From: an uncultured Bacteroidales bacterium
GTDB taxonomy: Bacteria > Bacteroidota > Bacteroidia > Bacteroidales > UBA11471
DNA length: 64,000 nucleotides
Direction of reading: 5' to 3'
Assembly: GCA_947589325.1 (NCBI GenBank)
Contig: CANQAM010000003.1
Span: forward strand, 98,412-162,411
Below are positions 36,443 through 50,420 of the stretch, in pieces; the first letter of the stretch is position 1; every line of letters begins with the position of its first letter. The notes below the pieces were generated by a model. The model saw nothing but the letters and a program-made list of their open reading frames with translations, did no database searches and had not been told where the DNA came from. Both the position numbers and the translations under genes were made by a program.

Positions 36443-38953
36443 ATGAAGAGAAAATTTGTCTGTTTATTTATTCTTCTTTGTAGTGGAATGATGTCTATGG
36501 CCGCGGGAGATGACAATTTCAAGGTCGGCGACATTTATTACAAAATTCTTTCGTCTAAAAATTTGACGGTAGAAGTTTCGCGGGGAGATGCGGATTATTC
36601 CATGTCGTCTGTAACCATTCCTGCAACGGTGGAAAACGACGGCAAGACGTATCGTGTTATCGGCATAGGCGTTTCGGCATTTTCCAACTGTGAGAGCTTG
36701 ACAGCAGTTACGATAGGCGAGAATGTCGAAACTATCGGCGGCGGCGCTTTTCTGAATACGGGGCTGACGTCGGTAACGATACCCGACAAGGTGGAAACTA
36801 TCGGGGTCGGAGCCTTTTGGCAGTGTGACGGCTTGACGTCGGTAACGATAGGACAGGGCGTTGAAACCATTGGAGGCGGTGCTTTTGCCGATTGCAAGGG
36901 TTTGACGGCATTGACGATAAGCGGGAATGTTAAGACTATCGGCGACGGTGCTTTTGCCAGATGCGGGATAACAGAGATAAATATACCGAACAATGTCGTT
37001 TCCTTTGGTGCAGAAGTTTTTGCCGATTGCGAGGCTTTGACTGATGCAACGATAGGTACCGGAATTACCAATATCGGGTACGGTGCTTTTTCCGGTTGCA
37101 AAAGTTTGTCGAATGTTGTATTGGGTGATAACGTGACGAACATCGGTTCCGGCGCTTTCCACGGCACCGCTTTAGTGTCCGTAACGATACCGAGAGGCCT
37201 CGTGCGTATAGGCGATGATGCTTTTGCAGATTGTGCGAACTTGACAGATTTTTATTTCAATGCCGATTCCTGCATTTACGTGGGGAACTCTTCACATAGG
37301 GCTTTTGCTCAATGTACGAATTTAACCGCCGACAAGATTCATATCGGAAACAATGTGAAACATATTCCGAACAGTCTTTTTACGGAGCGCACGGATTTGA
37401 CTTCTATCGAACTCTCCGATGCTGTTGTGACAATTGCCGATAGAGCTTTTGAAAAGTGTTCGGGATTGACTTCGGTAGATCTTGGCAATAGTGTTGTGTA
37501 TATCGGCAATTCCGCTTTTGCTTCTTGTACACAATTGTCTTCGATAGAAATCAATTCTCCGGCATCTATCGGCAATTCCGCATTCTCCGGCAATACGGTG
37601 ATGACCACCCTGAAGATGGCCGATGGCGTTAAAACCATTGGCGAGTCGGCTTTTATGAATTGCGCCGCTTTGACGGAGGTGGAAATTCCCCAAAGTGTCG
37701 CTACTATCAGCAGTTCCGCATTCTCCGGCAATACGGCGATGACCACCCTGACGATTTCCGATGGTGTTAAAACCATTGGCGGTTCGGCTTTTATGAATTG
37801 CACCGCTTTGACGGAAGTGAAGATTCCCCAAAGCGTTACTTCTATCGGCAGTTCCGCATTCTCCGGCGATACGACGATGACCGCCCTGACGATTTCCGAT
37901 GGCGTTAAAACTATTGGCAATGAGGCTTTCTTGGGTTGCAAGAAGCTGACTTCGGTGTCGATTCCTCAGAGTATTACTTCTGTCGGAAAGAAAGCTTTCA
38001 AGAACTGCTCGAAGATGGCGTCGTTTTATTTTAACGCCGATTCTTGCGGCACCATGAGCAATGATGGCGAAGATGGTGTTTTCGTAGGTTGTGGGGCTTT
38101 CACTACATTGACTATCGGAGAGGATGTAAGATATATTCCGAATAATGCGTTTGTCGGCTGCGGAAGATTGGCTGATGTAACGATTCCGGACCGTGTCGTT
38201 GTTGTCGGCAGTTCGGCTTTTTCAGGATGTCCGAGTCTGGTTTCCTTGTCGATAGGCGCCGGTACTATCAAAGAGTCTGCTTTTGCGAAGTGCCCGAATT
38301 TGGTTAATGTAACGATAAATGACGGCGTTAATATTATCGGAAATTCTGCTTTCCTCGAAGATTCGACGATAGCCTCGATAACGCTTCCGAACAGTGTTTC
38401 TATAATTGGCGATGAGGCTTTCAAGGATTGCAAGGGATTGACGACACTGTCGATAGGCGAAAAAACCGACTCTATCAGCTACAAGGCTTTCTTGGGTTGC
38501 AAGGCATTGACCTCCATATCGGCAAATAATCCGAATCCGGTGAATATAGTACACGAAGAGATAGTAAACTACGAGAAAGAAGTACATTGGGCTTTCGATA
38601 GCGTAAGATGCGATGTGTGTGTACTTTATGTCCCTGCCGAGTCGATAGACGAATATAAGGCGGCGGAAGGCTGGAAAGAGTTTAAGAACATTAGGCCGAT
38701 AACGCCAGTAAGGTCGCCTTCTGCTGATATAAATGATGTCGAATCGAACGATGTAAGGTGCTATGTAACGGCCGGCGGATTGCTTGCTATTGAAAATCTG
38801 CCGGAGGGGGCCGAGGTAATCGTATACGATGCGACGGGTAGAGCAATAAAAGCTGCTGTTGCTGAAGGCGGACATATCGATGTATCGCTGCCTGCACGCG
38901 GATTGTACCTTGTACGCATCAACGATGCCGTGTATAAGGTGATGAACCAATGA
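36443..38953 (+). CDS. BspA-like leucine-rich-repeat surface protein
   Basis: 836 aa. Signal peptide (residues 1-20), then about 27 BspA-type LRRs of ~23 residues (pattern LTSVTIPxxVxxIGxxAFxxC) from ~60 to ~720, and a C-terminal T9SS-like domain of ~70 residues (VTAGGLLAIENLPEGAEVIV and on). Such proteins bind host matrix or other bacteria at the cell surface. Within the array a 138-bp block (46 aa, two repeats) is duplicated almost exactly. It has its own promoter and terminator. Confidence 0.93.
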   Translation: MKRKFVCLFILLCSGMMSMAAGDDNFKVGDIYYKILSSKNLTVEVSRGDADYSMSSVTIPATVENDGKTYRVIGIGVSAFSNCESLTAVTIGENVETIGGGAFLNTGLTSVTIPDKVETIGVGAFWQCDGLTSVTIGQGVETIGGGAFADCKGLTALTISGNVKTIGDGAFARCGITEINIPNNVVSFGAEVFADCEALTDATIGTGITNIGYGAFSGCKSLSNVVLGDNVTNIGSGAFHGTALVSVTIPRGLVRIGDDAFADCANLTDFYFNADSCIYVGNSSHRAFAQCTNLTADKIHIGNNVKHIPNSLFTERTDLTSIELSDAVVTIADRAFEKCSGLTSVDLGNSVVYIGNSAFASCTQLSSIEINSPASIGNSAFSGNTVMTTLKMADGVKTIGESAFMNCAALTEVEIPQSVATISSSAFSGNTAMTTLTISDGVKTIGGSAFMNCTALTEVKIPQSVTSIGSSAFSGDTTMTALTISDGVKTIGNEAFLGCKKLTSVSIPQSITSVGKKAFKNCSKMASFYFNADSCGTMSNDGEDGVFVGCGAFTTLTIGEDVRYIPNNAFVGCGRLADVTIPDRVVVVGSSAFSGCPSLVSLSIGAGTIKESAFAKCPNLVNVTINDGVNIIGNSAFLEDSTIASITLPNSVSIIGDEAFKDCKGLTTLSIGEKTDSISYKAFLGCKALTSISANNPNPVNIVHEEIVNYEKEVHWAFDSVRCDVCVLYVPAESIDEYKAAEGWKEFKNIRPITPVRSPSADINDVESNDVRCYVTAGGLLAIENLPEGAEVIVYDATGRAIKAAVAEGGHIDVSLPARGLYLVRINDAVYKVMNQ
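37576..37990 (+). repeat. 138-bp tandem repeats within the BspA-like gene
   Basis: TTCCGCATTCTCCGGC recurs at 37576, 37714 and 37852, an exact 138-bp period, with near-identical sequence between copies. The period is two LRRs in frame, so copy-number changes would keep the gene open. Confidence 0.88.
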
Positions 38954-38983
38954 ATGATTAGAGACTGAAATATCTCAGATTCC

Positions 38984-39022
38984 GCAGCCTTGCAGCTATT
39001 CGTTGCAAGGCTGCTTTTTTTT
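38984..39022 (+). terminator. Terminator after the BspA-like gene
   Basis: GCAGCCTTGCA and TGCAAGGCTGC followed by eight T. Confidence 0.93.
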
Positions 39023-39054
39023 GAAAGCCTGTGCGTTTGAACACGTGGATATAA

Positions 39055-39085
39055 AAAAAGGAACAACACTGCGTTGTTCCTTTTT
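39055..39085. terminator. Terminator after asnS
   Basis: AAAAAGGAACAAC, 5-nt loop, GTTGTTCCTTTTT. A and T tracts at both ends. Confidence 0.9.
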
Positions 39086-39102
39086 CTGTATCGTATGGAG
39101 CG

Positions 39103-40509
39103 TCAGAATTCGGCGTTCTTCGGTGTGCGGGGGAAAGGTATCACGTCGCGGATATTCGACATGCCGGTGACGAACAGAAGCAGCCGCTCGAATCCCAGTC
39201 CGAAGCCGGCGTGCGGACACGTGCCGTAGCGGCGGGTGTCGAGATACCACCACATGTCTTTCATAGGGATATGCAGCTCCTCGATGCGTGCCAGCAGCTT
39301 GTCGTAATTTTCTTCGCGCACGCTGCCGCCGATGATTTCACCTATCTGCGGGAACAGCACGTCGGTGCCCTGCACGGTCTTGCCGTCGTCGTTCTGTTTC
39401 ATGTAGAACGCCTTTATCTCTTTGGGATAGTTGATCATGATGACCGGTTTGCCGAAATGCTCTTCCACCAAATAACGCTCGTGTTCGCTGGCAAGGTCGC
39501 AGCCCCAATATACGGGAAACTCGAATTTGTGCCCTTTGGCTATGGCGTCTTCGAGAATCTTTATGCCTTCGGTGTAGGGCAGCCGCACGAACTCTGTTTC
39601 GACCACTTTTTGCAGACGTTCGATAAGTCCTTTGTCGAACATGTCGTTGAGAAATTGCAGGTCGTCCTTGCAATTGTCGAGCGCCCATTTTACACAGTAT
39701 TTGATAAACTCCTCTTCGAGGTCCATCAGCTCGGGCAGTTCGGCGAATGCCACTTCCGGCTCCACCATCCAGAACTCTGCGAGGTGGCGGGGCGTATTGG
39801 AGTTTTCTGCGCGGAATGTCGGCCCGAACGTGTAAATGGCACCGAGTGCGGTGGCTGCCAGTTCGCCTTCCAGCTGTCCGGAAACGGTGAGGCTGGCTTG
39901 CTTGCCGAAGAAATCGTCGTCGTAGATAATGGAGCCGTTCTCGTCCTTTTTCAGATTATAGAGGTTTTTGGTCGTAACCTGAAACATCTGTCCGGCGCCT
40001 TCACAGTCCGATGCCGTGATGATGGGGGTGTGGAAATAGCAGAAGCCCCTTTCGTGGAAAAAGGTGTGTATGGCGATTGCCATTTGGTGCCGCATACGGA
40101 ACACGGCGCCGAACGTGTTGGTGCGGGGGCGCAGGTGGGCGATTTCGCGGAGAAACTCCATCGAGTGTCCTTTCTTCTGCAAAGGGTAGGTTTGCGGGTC
40201 GGCGGTGCCGTACACTTCGATGGTGTCGGCTTGCATTTCGGCCTCCTGTCCTTTGCCCTGCGACTCCACGAGCTTGCCGGTGGCGCAGATGCAGGCGCCG
40301 GTGGTAACGGGTTTCAGCGTTTCCTCGTCGAACTTTTCGAGGTCGATGACGATTTGCAGATTTTTAATGGTCGAACCATCGTTGAGGGCGATGAATCCTA
40401 CCTGTTTGTTGCCTCGGCGGGTGCGGACCCACCCTTTCACTTTCACCGTCGTGCCGAACGGCTTTTTGGCGAACAACTCGACGATGCGGGTGCGAGTAAG
40501 CGTTTCCAT
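39103..40509 (-). CDS. asnS: Asparaginyl-tRNA synthetase
   Basis: 468 aa. N-terminal OB-fold anticodon-binding domain ([20 protein letters not shown]), then the class II catalytic core with motif 2 ([21 protein letters not shown]) and motif 3 ([20 protein letters not shown]). The ending [14 protein letters not shown] is typical of AsnRS, not AspRS. It is 41 nt downstream of the rluB-like gene and probably cotranscribed. Confidence 0.97.
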   Translation of the reverse strand: METLTRTRIVELFAKKPFGTTVKVKGWVRTRRGNKQVGFIALNDGSTIKNLQIVIDLEKFDEETLKPVTTGACICATGKLVESQGKGQEAEMQADTIEVYGTADPQTYPLQKKGHSMEFLREIAHLRPRTNTFGAVFRMRHQMAIAIHTFFHERGFCYFHTPIITASDCEGAGQMFQVTTKNLYNLKKDENGSIIYDDDFFGKQASLTVSGQLEGELAATALGAIYTFGPTFRAENSNTPRHLAEFWMVEPEVAFAELPELMDLEEEFIKYCVKWALDNCKDDLQFLNDMFDKGLIERLQKVVETEFVRLPYTEGIKILEDAIAKGHKFEFPVYWGCDLASEHERYLVEEHFGKPVIMINYPKEIKAFYMKQNDDGKTVQGTDVLFPQIGEIIGGSVREENYDKLLARIEELHIPMKDMWWYLDTRRYGTCPHAGFGLGFERLLLFVTGMSNIRDVIPFPRTPKNAEF

Positions 40510-40550
40510 ATTGTCGTGTATCTTCTTTCTTGTTTATGATAAAATTGATT

Positions 40551-41861
<1,311 letters not shown>

Positions 41862-42084
41862 AATGAGGTGTCTTTTTGATAAAAGAAAAATGTTCCGTCC
41901 TCGCGGACGATTTGTCAGATAACAATCTTTTTTTCCGCTGCAAAGATGCGAATCATTTTTCAAAAAAAATCATAATTGAGCGATTTTCTCTATTATTTAA
42001 CCTAAAACGCTGTTTTTTGTTCGCCGAAAATGCTCTTTTTTGCCGCTGCGGCGAAAAATCGGTCGGATAATCGGAAAACTTTTG

Positions 42085-42092
42085 TACCTTTG
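42085..42092 (+). promoter_or_regulatory. -7 element of the slyD-like gene
   Basis: TACCTTTG matches TAnnTTTG; the ATG lies about 21-27 nt downstream. No clear -33 element. Confidence 0.6.
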
Positions 42093-42118
42093 CCGGCGAA
42101 CGATAAACCTGTATGAAT

Positions 42119-42697
42119 ATGGAAACAATAAAACCCGGTCAATATGTCGAGGTAACTTACGATCTTTTTGTCGGAAAAGAAAACGAACTGATGGAGAGCG
42201 CTACGGCTGAGGCTCCCTTGCGATTCGTCTTCGGGACAGACCAGATGCTCCCTTCGTTCGAAGCGAAGCTGAACGGGCTGGAAGCCGGCGACAAATTCGA
42301 TTTCGTGATTCCCTGTGCCGACGCTTACGGCGAATACGACGATGACCATGTGCTCGAACTCGACAAGAAAATGTTTGAAGTCGAAGGAAAATTCGACGAG
42401 GAAATGATATATCCGGGCAACACCGTCCCGATGATGGACGCCAACGGCAACCGGCTCAACGGCTCGGTGGTGGAGGTGAAGGAAAACATCGTGGTGATGG
42501 ATTTCAACCACCCGCTGGCAGGTGAAGACCTGCACTTCGTGGGCGAAGTGAAAACGGTGCGTCCCGCTACGCCCGAAGAGTTGAAACCTGCGCATTCGTG
42601 CGGTTGCGGCTGTTGCGGCGACGAGGGCGAACACGGCTGCGGCGGCTGCGGGGGCGATGATTCGCATCACGGCTGCGGCGGTGGCTGCTGCCGGTGA
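42119..42697 (+). CDS. slyD: SlyD-like FKBP peptidyl-prolyl isomerase with metal-binding tail
   Basis: 192 aa from the ATG at 42119 (another ATG lies at 42113). FKBP core split by an insert-in-flap (IF) chaperone domain: PGQYVEVTYDLFVGKENEL, GTDQMLPSFEAKLNGLEAGD, then PCADAYGEYDDD and the IF domain. The last ~35 residues are almost all Gly, Cys, His, Asp and Glu, a nickel/zinc-binding tail as in SlyD, which helps nickel enzyme maturation and protein folding in the cytoplasm. Confidence 0.93.
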   Translation: METIKPGQYVEVTYDLFVGKENELMESATAEAPLRFVFGTDQMLPSFEAKLNGLEAGDKFDFVIPCADAYGEYDDDHVLELDKKMFEVEGKFDEEMIYPGNTVPMMDANGNRLNGSVVEVKENIVVMDFNHPLAGEDLHFVGEVKTVRPATPEELKPAHSCGCGCCGDEGEHGCGGCGGDDSHHGCGGGCCR

Positions 42698-42712
42698 ATT
42701 ATATGAGGCTGT

Positions 42713-42752
42713 AAAAAAACGGCAGGGAAAATATTTTCCCTGCCGTTTTTTT
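42713..42752. terminator. Bidirectional terminator, slyD / gpsA
   Basis: A perfect 40-bp palindrome: seven A, CGGCAGGGAAAAT, then its complement ending in seven T. It terminates both converging genes. Confidence 0.95.
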
Positions 42753-42762
42753 GTATGTTATA

Positions 42763-43761
42763 CTATCGCAGCAGGTCGGTGAGCAGACTCATTTCCTGCT
42801 GCATGGGTTTCCGTTTGTAAAGAATGTTATATACCGCATTCAGAATCGGCATATCCACCTTCAACTTTTCATTGATTTCGGTAATACATTTCGTGCCGTA
42901 ATAGCCTTCGGCTATCATCTCCATTTCGGCTTGCGCCGCTTTTACCGAATAACCTTTCCCTATCATCGTGCCGAAAAGGAAATTGCGGCTGAATCGCGAA
43001 TAAGCCGTAACCAGCAGGTCGCCCAAATAAGCCGGCTCGCAGATGTTGCGCGAGAGCGGATTCGCCACGTTGATAAACCGTTGCAACTCCTGTATGGAGT
43101 TTGCCACCAACACGGCTTGCAGATTGTCGCCGTACTTGGCTCCGCTGCATATTCCGGCGGCGATGGCATAGACGTTTTTCAACACGGCGGCGTATTCGAT
43201 GCCTTCGACGTCGGCCGATATGGTCGTGCGCATATAGGGCGTGCTCAGCAGTTCGGCGGCGATTTCCGCCCGCTGTTGGTCGGGGCAGCCGATAGTCAGA
43301 TACGAGAGACGTTCGAGCGCCACCTCTTCGGCGTGGCACGGACCGCCTATCACGGCAAGGAAGTCGGCGGGTACGTTGAAATTCTTTCGCAGGTAATCGG
43401 TGATAATCAAATTCTCGTCGGGTACGATGCCCTTGATGGCAGAGATAATGAATTTTCCCTGCAAGTTTTTGCTTTTCAGTTTTTTGAGTTGGCTCTTGAT
43501 ATAGGGTGACGGCGTTACCAGAATCAGCGTATCGGAATCTTTTACGATGTCGCCGATGTCGTCGGAAAAACTGATGCGGCTTATTTCGAATTTGACGCTC
43601 GACAGATAGTGCGGATTGCGTCCCGTGCGGACGAATTGTTCGATGGTATCTTCGTTGCGTATATACCAGTTTATCGCGTCGGCGTTGCACAGCACGAGCT
43701 TGGCGATAGCGGTAGCCCATGTACCGCCTCCGATGATCGCTACTTTTCCGGGAAGGTTCAT
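42763..43761 (-). CDS. gpsA: Glycerol-3-phosphate dehydrogenase [NAD(P)+]
   Basis: 332 aa. The Rossmann motif GGGTWATAIAKL is at the N-terminus; AAVLKNVYAIAAGICSG carries the catalytic lysine and RNICEPAYLGDLLVT follows. It makes sn-glycerol 3-phosphate for phospholipids in the cytoplasm. It starts 23 nt after lysS ends, likely one operon. Confidence 0.96.
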   Translation of the reverse strand: MNLPGKVAIIGGGTWATAIAKLVLCNADAINWYIRNEDTIEQFVRTGRNPHYLSSVKFEISRISFSDDIGDIVKDSDTLILVTPSPYIKSQLKKLKSKNLQGKFIISAIKGIVPDENLIITDYLRKNFNVPADFLAVIGGPCHAEEVALERLSYLTIGCPDQQRAEIAAELLSTPYMRTTISADVEGIEYAAVLKNVYAIAAGICSGAKYGDNLQAVLVANSIQELQRFINVANPLSRNICEPAYLGDLLVTAYSRFSRNFLFGTMIGKGYSVKAAQAEMEMIAEGYYGTKCITEINEKLKVDMPILNAVYNILYKRKPMQQEMSLLTDLLR

Positions 43762-43784
43762 ATCATCGTGTGATAAAGTTCATA

Positions 43785-45512
43785 TCAGCGGGCTTTCTCC
43801 ACCCACGCCTTTACTTCGTCGGGGGTCGGGTTGGGAAGTTCGAGTTTGTATTTTTTGTTCAGACCGCACAGCTCTTGTTGCAGTTTGTTGGGATTGGCTT
43901 CGCCCAGCGATTCGACGGTGAGGAAGCCTGCTTTCTGCACGGCGGCTATCCACTCCTGCGGCACGCCTATGGCGGTGAAGCAGCTGTCGGCATCTTTCTT
44001 GCGGCTCTTTTCGGGACGCATTTGCGGGAAGAAAAGCACCTCCTGTATGGTCGATTGTCCCGTCATCAGCATGACAAGACGGTCCATACCGATGCCCATG
44101 CCCGATGTGGGCGGCATGCCGTATTCGAGAGCGCGTATGAAATCGTTGTCGATGAACATCGCTTCGTCGTCGCCTTTCTCCGAGAGGCGCAGCTGCTCCT
44201 CGAAGCGGTAGCGCTGGTCTATGGGGTCGTTCAGCTCCGAATAGGCGTTGCACAACTCTTTGCCATTGACCATCAGTTCGAAACGTTCGGTCAGTTCCGG
44301 ATTGTTGCGGTGGCGTTTCGTCAGAGGCGACATTTCTATGGGATAGTCGGTGATGAAGGTCGGCTGTATGTAATTGCCTTCGCATTTGGCACCGAATATT
44401 TCGTCGATGAGTTTTCCTTTACCCATCGAGTCGTCGGTTTCCACGCCGAGTTTTTGGCACACTTCCCGCAATTGGTTTTCGTCCATGCCGGTGATGTCGA
44501 TGCCGGTAAACTCCTTGATGGCTTCCGTCATGGTAACCCGTTTGTAGGGGGCTTTGAAGTCGATGAGGTTGTCGCCCACTTTCACCTGCGTGGTGCCGTT
44601 CACGTCGAGCGCTATCTTTTCGAGCATCTGTTCGGTGAAGGTCATCATCCAGTTATAATCCTTGTAGGAAACGTAGATTTCCATACAGGTAAATTCGGGG
44701 TTGTGCGTGCGGTCCATACCCTCGTTGCGGAAGTTCTTGGAGAACTCATATACGCCTTCGAATCCGCCCACGATGAGGCGTTTGAGGTATAGCTCGTCGG
44801 CGATGCGCAGGTAGAGCGGAATGTCGAGCGCGTTGTGGTGCGTGATGAACGGACGCGCAGCCGCACCGCCCGGAATGGATTGCAGGATAGGCGTTTCCAC
44901 TTCCATGTATCCGCGCGAATTGAAAAATTCGCGCATCGAGGTATATACTTTGTTGCGTTTGATGAAAATCTCTTTCACCCCTTCGTTCACCACCAAATCG
45001 ACGTAACGCTGGCGGTAGCGCAGTTCGGGGTCTTCGAAAGCGTCGTATACCACGCCGTCTTTCACCTTGACGATGGGCAGCGGGCGCAGCGATTTCGCCA
45101 GCACGGTAAGCTCCTGCGCATGTACGGTGATTTCGCCCATTTGCGTGCGGAACACGTAGCCTTTGATGCCTACGAAGTCGCCGATGTCGAGCAATCTTTT
45201 GAATACTGTATTGTAAAGTTCCTTGTCTTCGCCCGGGCAGAGATCGTCGCGCGAGATATACACCTGTATGCGGCCTTTCGAATCTTTCAATTCCATGAAA
45301 GAGGCTTTGCCCATGATGCGGCGGCTCATGATGCGTCCCGCTATCGACACCGTCCGCTGCGGGGCGTCGTCAGAGAAAGATGCCTTGATTTCATCGGTAA
45401 AGGCATCGACTTTGTATTCGGTGGCGGGGTAGGGGTCTATGCCCAACCGGCGCATTTCGTCGAGACTGTTGCGGCGAATGATTTCCTGTTCGCTCAAATC
45501 GAGTATGTTCAT
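43785..45512 (-). CDS. lysS: Lysyl-tRNA synthetase, class II
   Basis: 575 aa, with the N-terminal OB fold and class II core. Motif 2 [20 protein letters not shown] and motif 3 [20 protein letters not shown] are intact. The chain is about 70 residues longer than E. coli LysRS because of a C-terminal extension ([20 protein letters not shown] and on) that resembles a helix-hairpin-helix element common in Bacteroidota LysRS. Confidence 0.96.
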   Translation of the reverse strand: MNILDLSEQEIIRRNSLDEMRRLGIDPYPATEYKVDAFTDEIKASFSDDAPQRTVSIAGRIMSRRIMGKASFMELKDSKGRIQVYISRDDLCPGEDKELYNTVFKRLLDIGDFVGIKGYVFRTQMGEITVHAQELTVLAKSLRPLPIVKVKDGVVYDAFEDPELRYRQRYVDLVVNEGVKEIFIKRNKVYTSMREFFNSRGYMEVETPILQSIPGGAAARPFITHHNALDIPLYLRIADELYLKRLIVGGFEGVYEFSKNFRNEGMDRTHNPEFTCMEIYVSYKDYNWMMTFTEQMLEKIALDVNGTTQVKVGDNLIDFKAPYKRVTMTEAIKEFTGIDITGMDENQLREVCQKLGVETDDSMGKGKLIDEIFGAKCEGNYIQPTFITDYPIEMSPLTKRHRNNPELTERFELMVNGKELCNAYSELNDPIDQRYRFEEQLRLSEKGDDEAMFIDNDFIRALEYGMPPTSGMGIGMDRLVMLMTGQSTIQEVLFFPQMRPEKSRKKDADSCFTAIGVPQEWIAAVQKAGFLTVESLGEANPNKLQQELCGLNKKYKLELPNPTPDEVKAWVEKAR

Positions 45513-45557
45513 TGTTCTGTCGTTTCTATGTGTTTCTTGTTGTCTGCCGCGAAAATG

Positions 45558-48866
<3,309 letters not shown>

Positions 48867-48939
48867 AACGGTTTTTTGATTTTTTTGTTTTGGTTATTAA
48901 AAAATGTACCATACGGCCACACAACCGCATAATACGTTG

Positions 48940-48947
48940 CAAAGATA
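48940..48947 (-). promoter_or_regulatory. -7 element of secA
   Basis: TATCTTTG on the minus strand, 73 nt before the start codon. Confidence 0.65.
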
Positions 48948-49045
48948 GATAAAAAATGACTAAACGCAGGCGATTTTCTTCTAAAATAGCCTAAAAAGAT
49001 TTTTATCGGATTTTCAGATGAGGTAAATCGTTTATCGAAAGGCAA

Positions 49046-50251
49046 TTACAGCCGCCGGCATTTCCGCTCCGTCGTAATCCATGCGACGCAGCGCACGGCA
49101 GGAATGGCGGCTGCCGGATAGAATGCGGGGTTGAACACTTGCGGCACGAAAGGCGCGGCAGCGAAAAATGCCGCCGTTATAAGCAACAGCAGCGACATCG
49201 TCTGCGCCGTGATGCGGCGGTGCGGGACGAAGGCTTCGCACAAGGCGGCGAACCACCACAGCGGGTGGCACCACAGCGCGGAATAGTTGGGCGAGGTGGC
49301 GGGGTGTATCGATATGAATATCAGGAAAAACAGCACGCACCCGAAAAGCCCGTACAGCCCGAAAATCACATAGTCGAGCACGCGCAAGTGCCGTCCTTTC
49401 CGGTATTCGATTGCCGACACGAGCATCACGATGCCGAGAGCCGCCCAAAATACGATGACGGGAGTGAAGGGCGTCGGTGCGTATTCCGTTCTCCCGACTT
49501 GCGCTTCGTGCGTTACGACAGGCGCACCGATAAAACGTTTCTCCCCGTTTTCGCCGGTCGTGCAGGCATGCGCCAAATCGTCTGCCAGCACGGCGGGCAG
49601 AAACATCTGTTCCCGATAGGTGGTCGGGCGGTCGAGCGGTGCACCCAGCGCGAGGTCTATCCCGAAGGTGAGCCACGTATGGATAGCGGTGCACTCGTGT
49701 ATCAGCCGGCGGAATGTGGCAATGGTCGTGTCGCTTTTGTCGTAGACGATGCCGCTGTCGAGAGCCTCTTCTATCTTGTCGCGGGGGCGGGTGGCGCAGT
49801 TGTCGTACAGAAAGTTGTAGCGGTACACGCGGTTCTGCGGCTGCATATTCGTGCGGAGGGCTTCGAGCAGTCGGCGGGCTTCGCCGGCGCGAAGATTCAG
49901 CGGCAGCTCATATACCGCGCTGCCCCGCAGGGTGTAGCTCCTTACGAAAGCGTCGTATGTAGAGGCGCCTATACTGTAATCCGTTTCGCCCTTGGTGAAA
50001 CGGTAGAGAAAATGCGGCGCTTCGAAATCGAACAGCCCGTAATTGAACACGAGGTCGCGCTGCAGCGTATCGCCGGTGCGGGGCGATACATCGTCGAAAA
50101 CGAGCCGTATGCCCGTGTGCCCGAACAGTTCGTAAACCGCCGTGCCGGGCGCTGCCGTGAGCAGCGATACCCGTATGGAGTCGCCCGTACCGGCAAGCGA
50201 CGGCGCGACAACGAAAAACAAAATCGACAACAAGGCGTATAAACGTTTCAT
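49046..50251 (-). CDS. lnb: Lnb-type lipoprotein N-acyltransferase (DUF4105)
   Basis: 401 aa from the ATG at 50251. Signal peptide (1-19), then a periplasmic papain-like domain with the candidate catalytic pair His45 (ELFGHTGIRL) and Cys152 (FLYDNCATRPRD), and about five C-terminal membrane helices (residues ~265-390). This is the layout of Lnb, described as the enzyme that N-acylates lipoproteins in Bacteroides, which lack Lnt. Assignment rests on motif and architecture. It is monocistronic and divergent from pgi. Confidence 0.82.
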   Translation of the reverse strand: MKRLYALLSILFFVVAPSLAGTGDSIRVSLLTAAPGTAVYELFGHTGIRLVFDDVSPRTGDTLQRDLVFNYGLFDFEAPHFLYRFTKGETDYSIGASTYDAFVRSYTLRGSAVYELPLNLRAGEARRLLEALRTNMQPQNRVYRYNFLYDNCATRPRDKIEEALDSGIVYDKSDTTIATFRRLIHECTAIHTWLTFGIDLALGAPLDRPTTYREQMFLPAVLADDLAHACTTGENGEKRFIGAPVVTHEAQVGRTEYAPTPFTPVIVFWAALGIVMLVSAIEYRKGRHLRVLDYVIFGLYGLFGCVLFFLIFISIHPATSPNYSALWCHPLWWFAALCEAFVPHRRITAQTMSLLLLITAAFFAAAPFVPQVFNPAFYPAAAIPAVRCVAWITTERKCRRL

Positions 50252-50351
50252 ATCACGGCGGTTTTCAGCGTGTAAAAGTACGTTTTTTTCGGAAACGGAG
50301 CCACCGAAAAGACCCGTTTTTTTCGAAAATGGCAAAAAATGGAATAAAGAA

Positions 50352-50383
50352 TTTGTATTTTTCTGTAAAAAACCGTAATTTTG
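50352..50383 (+). promoter_or_regulatory. pgi promoter
   Basis: -33 TTTG (50352-50355), 20-nt spacer, -7 TAATTTTG (50376-50383), 37 nt before the ATG. Confidence 0.88.
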
Positions 50384-50420
50384 AAAATCCTAAAATCGTG
50401 AAAACATAAATCCGAATATC

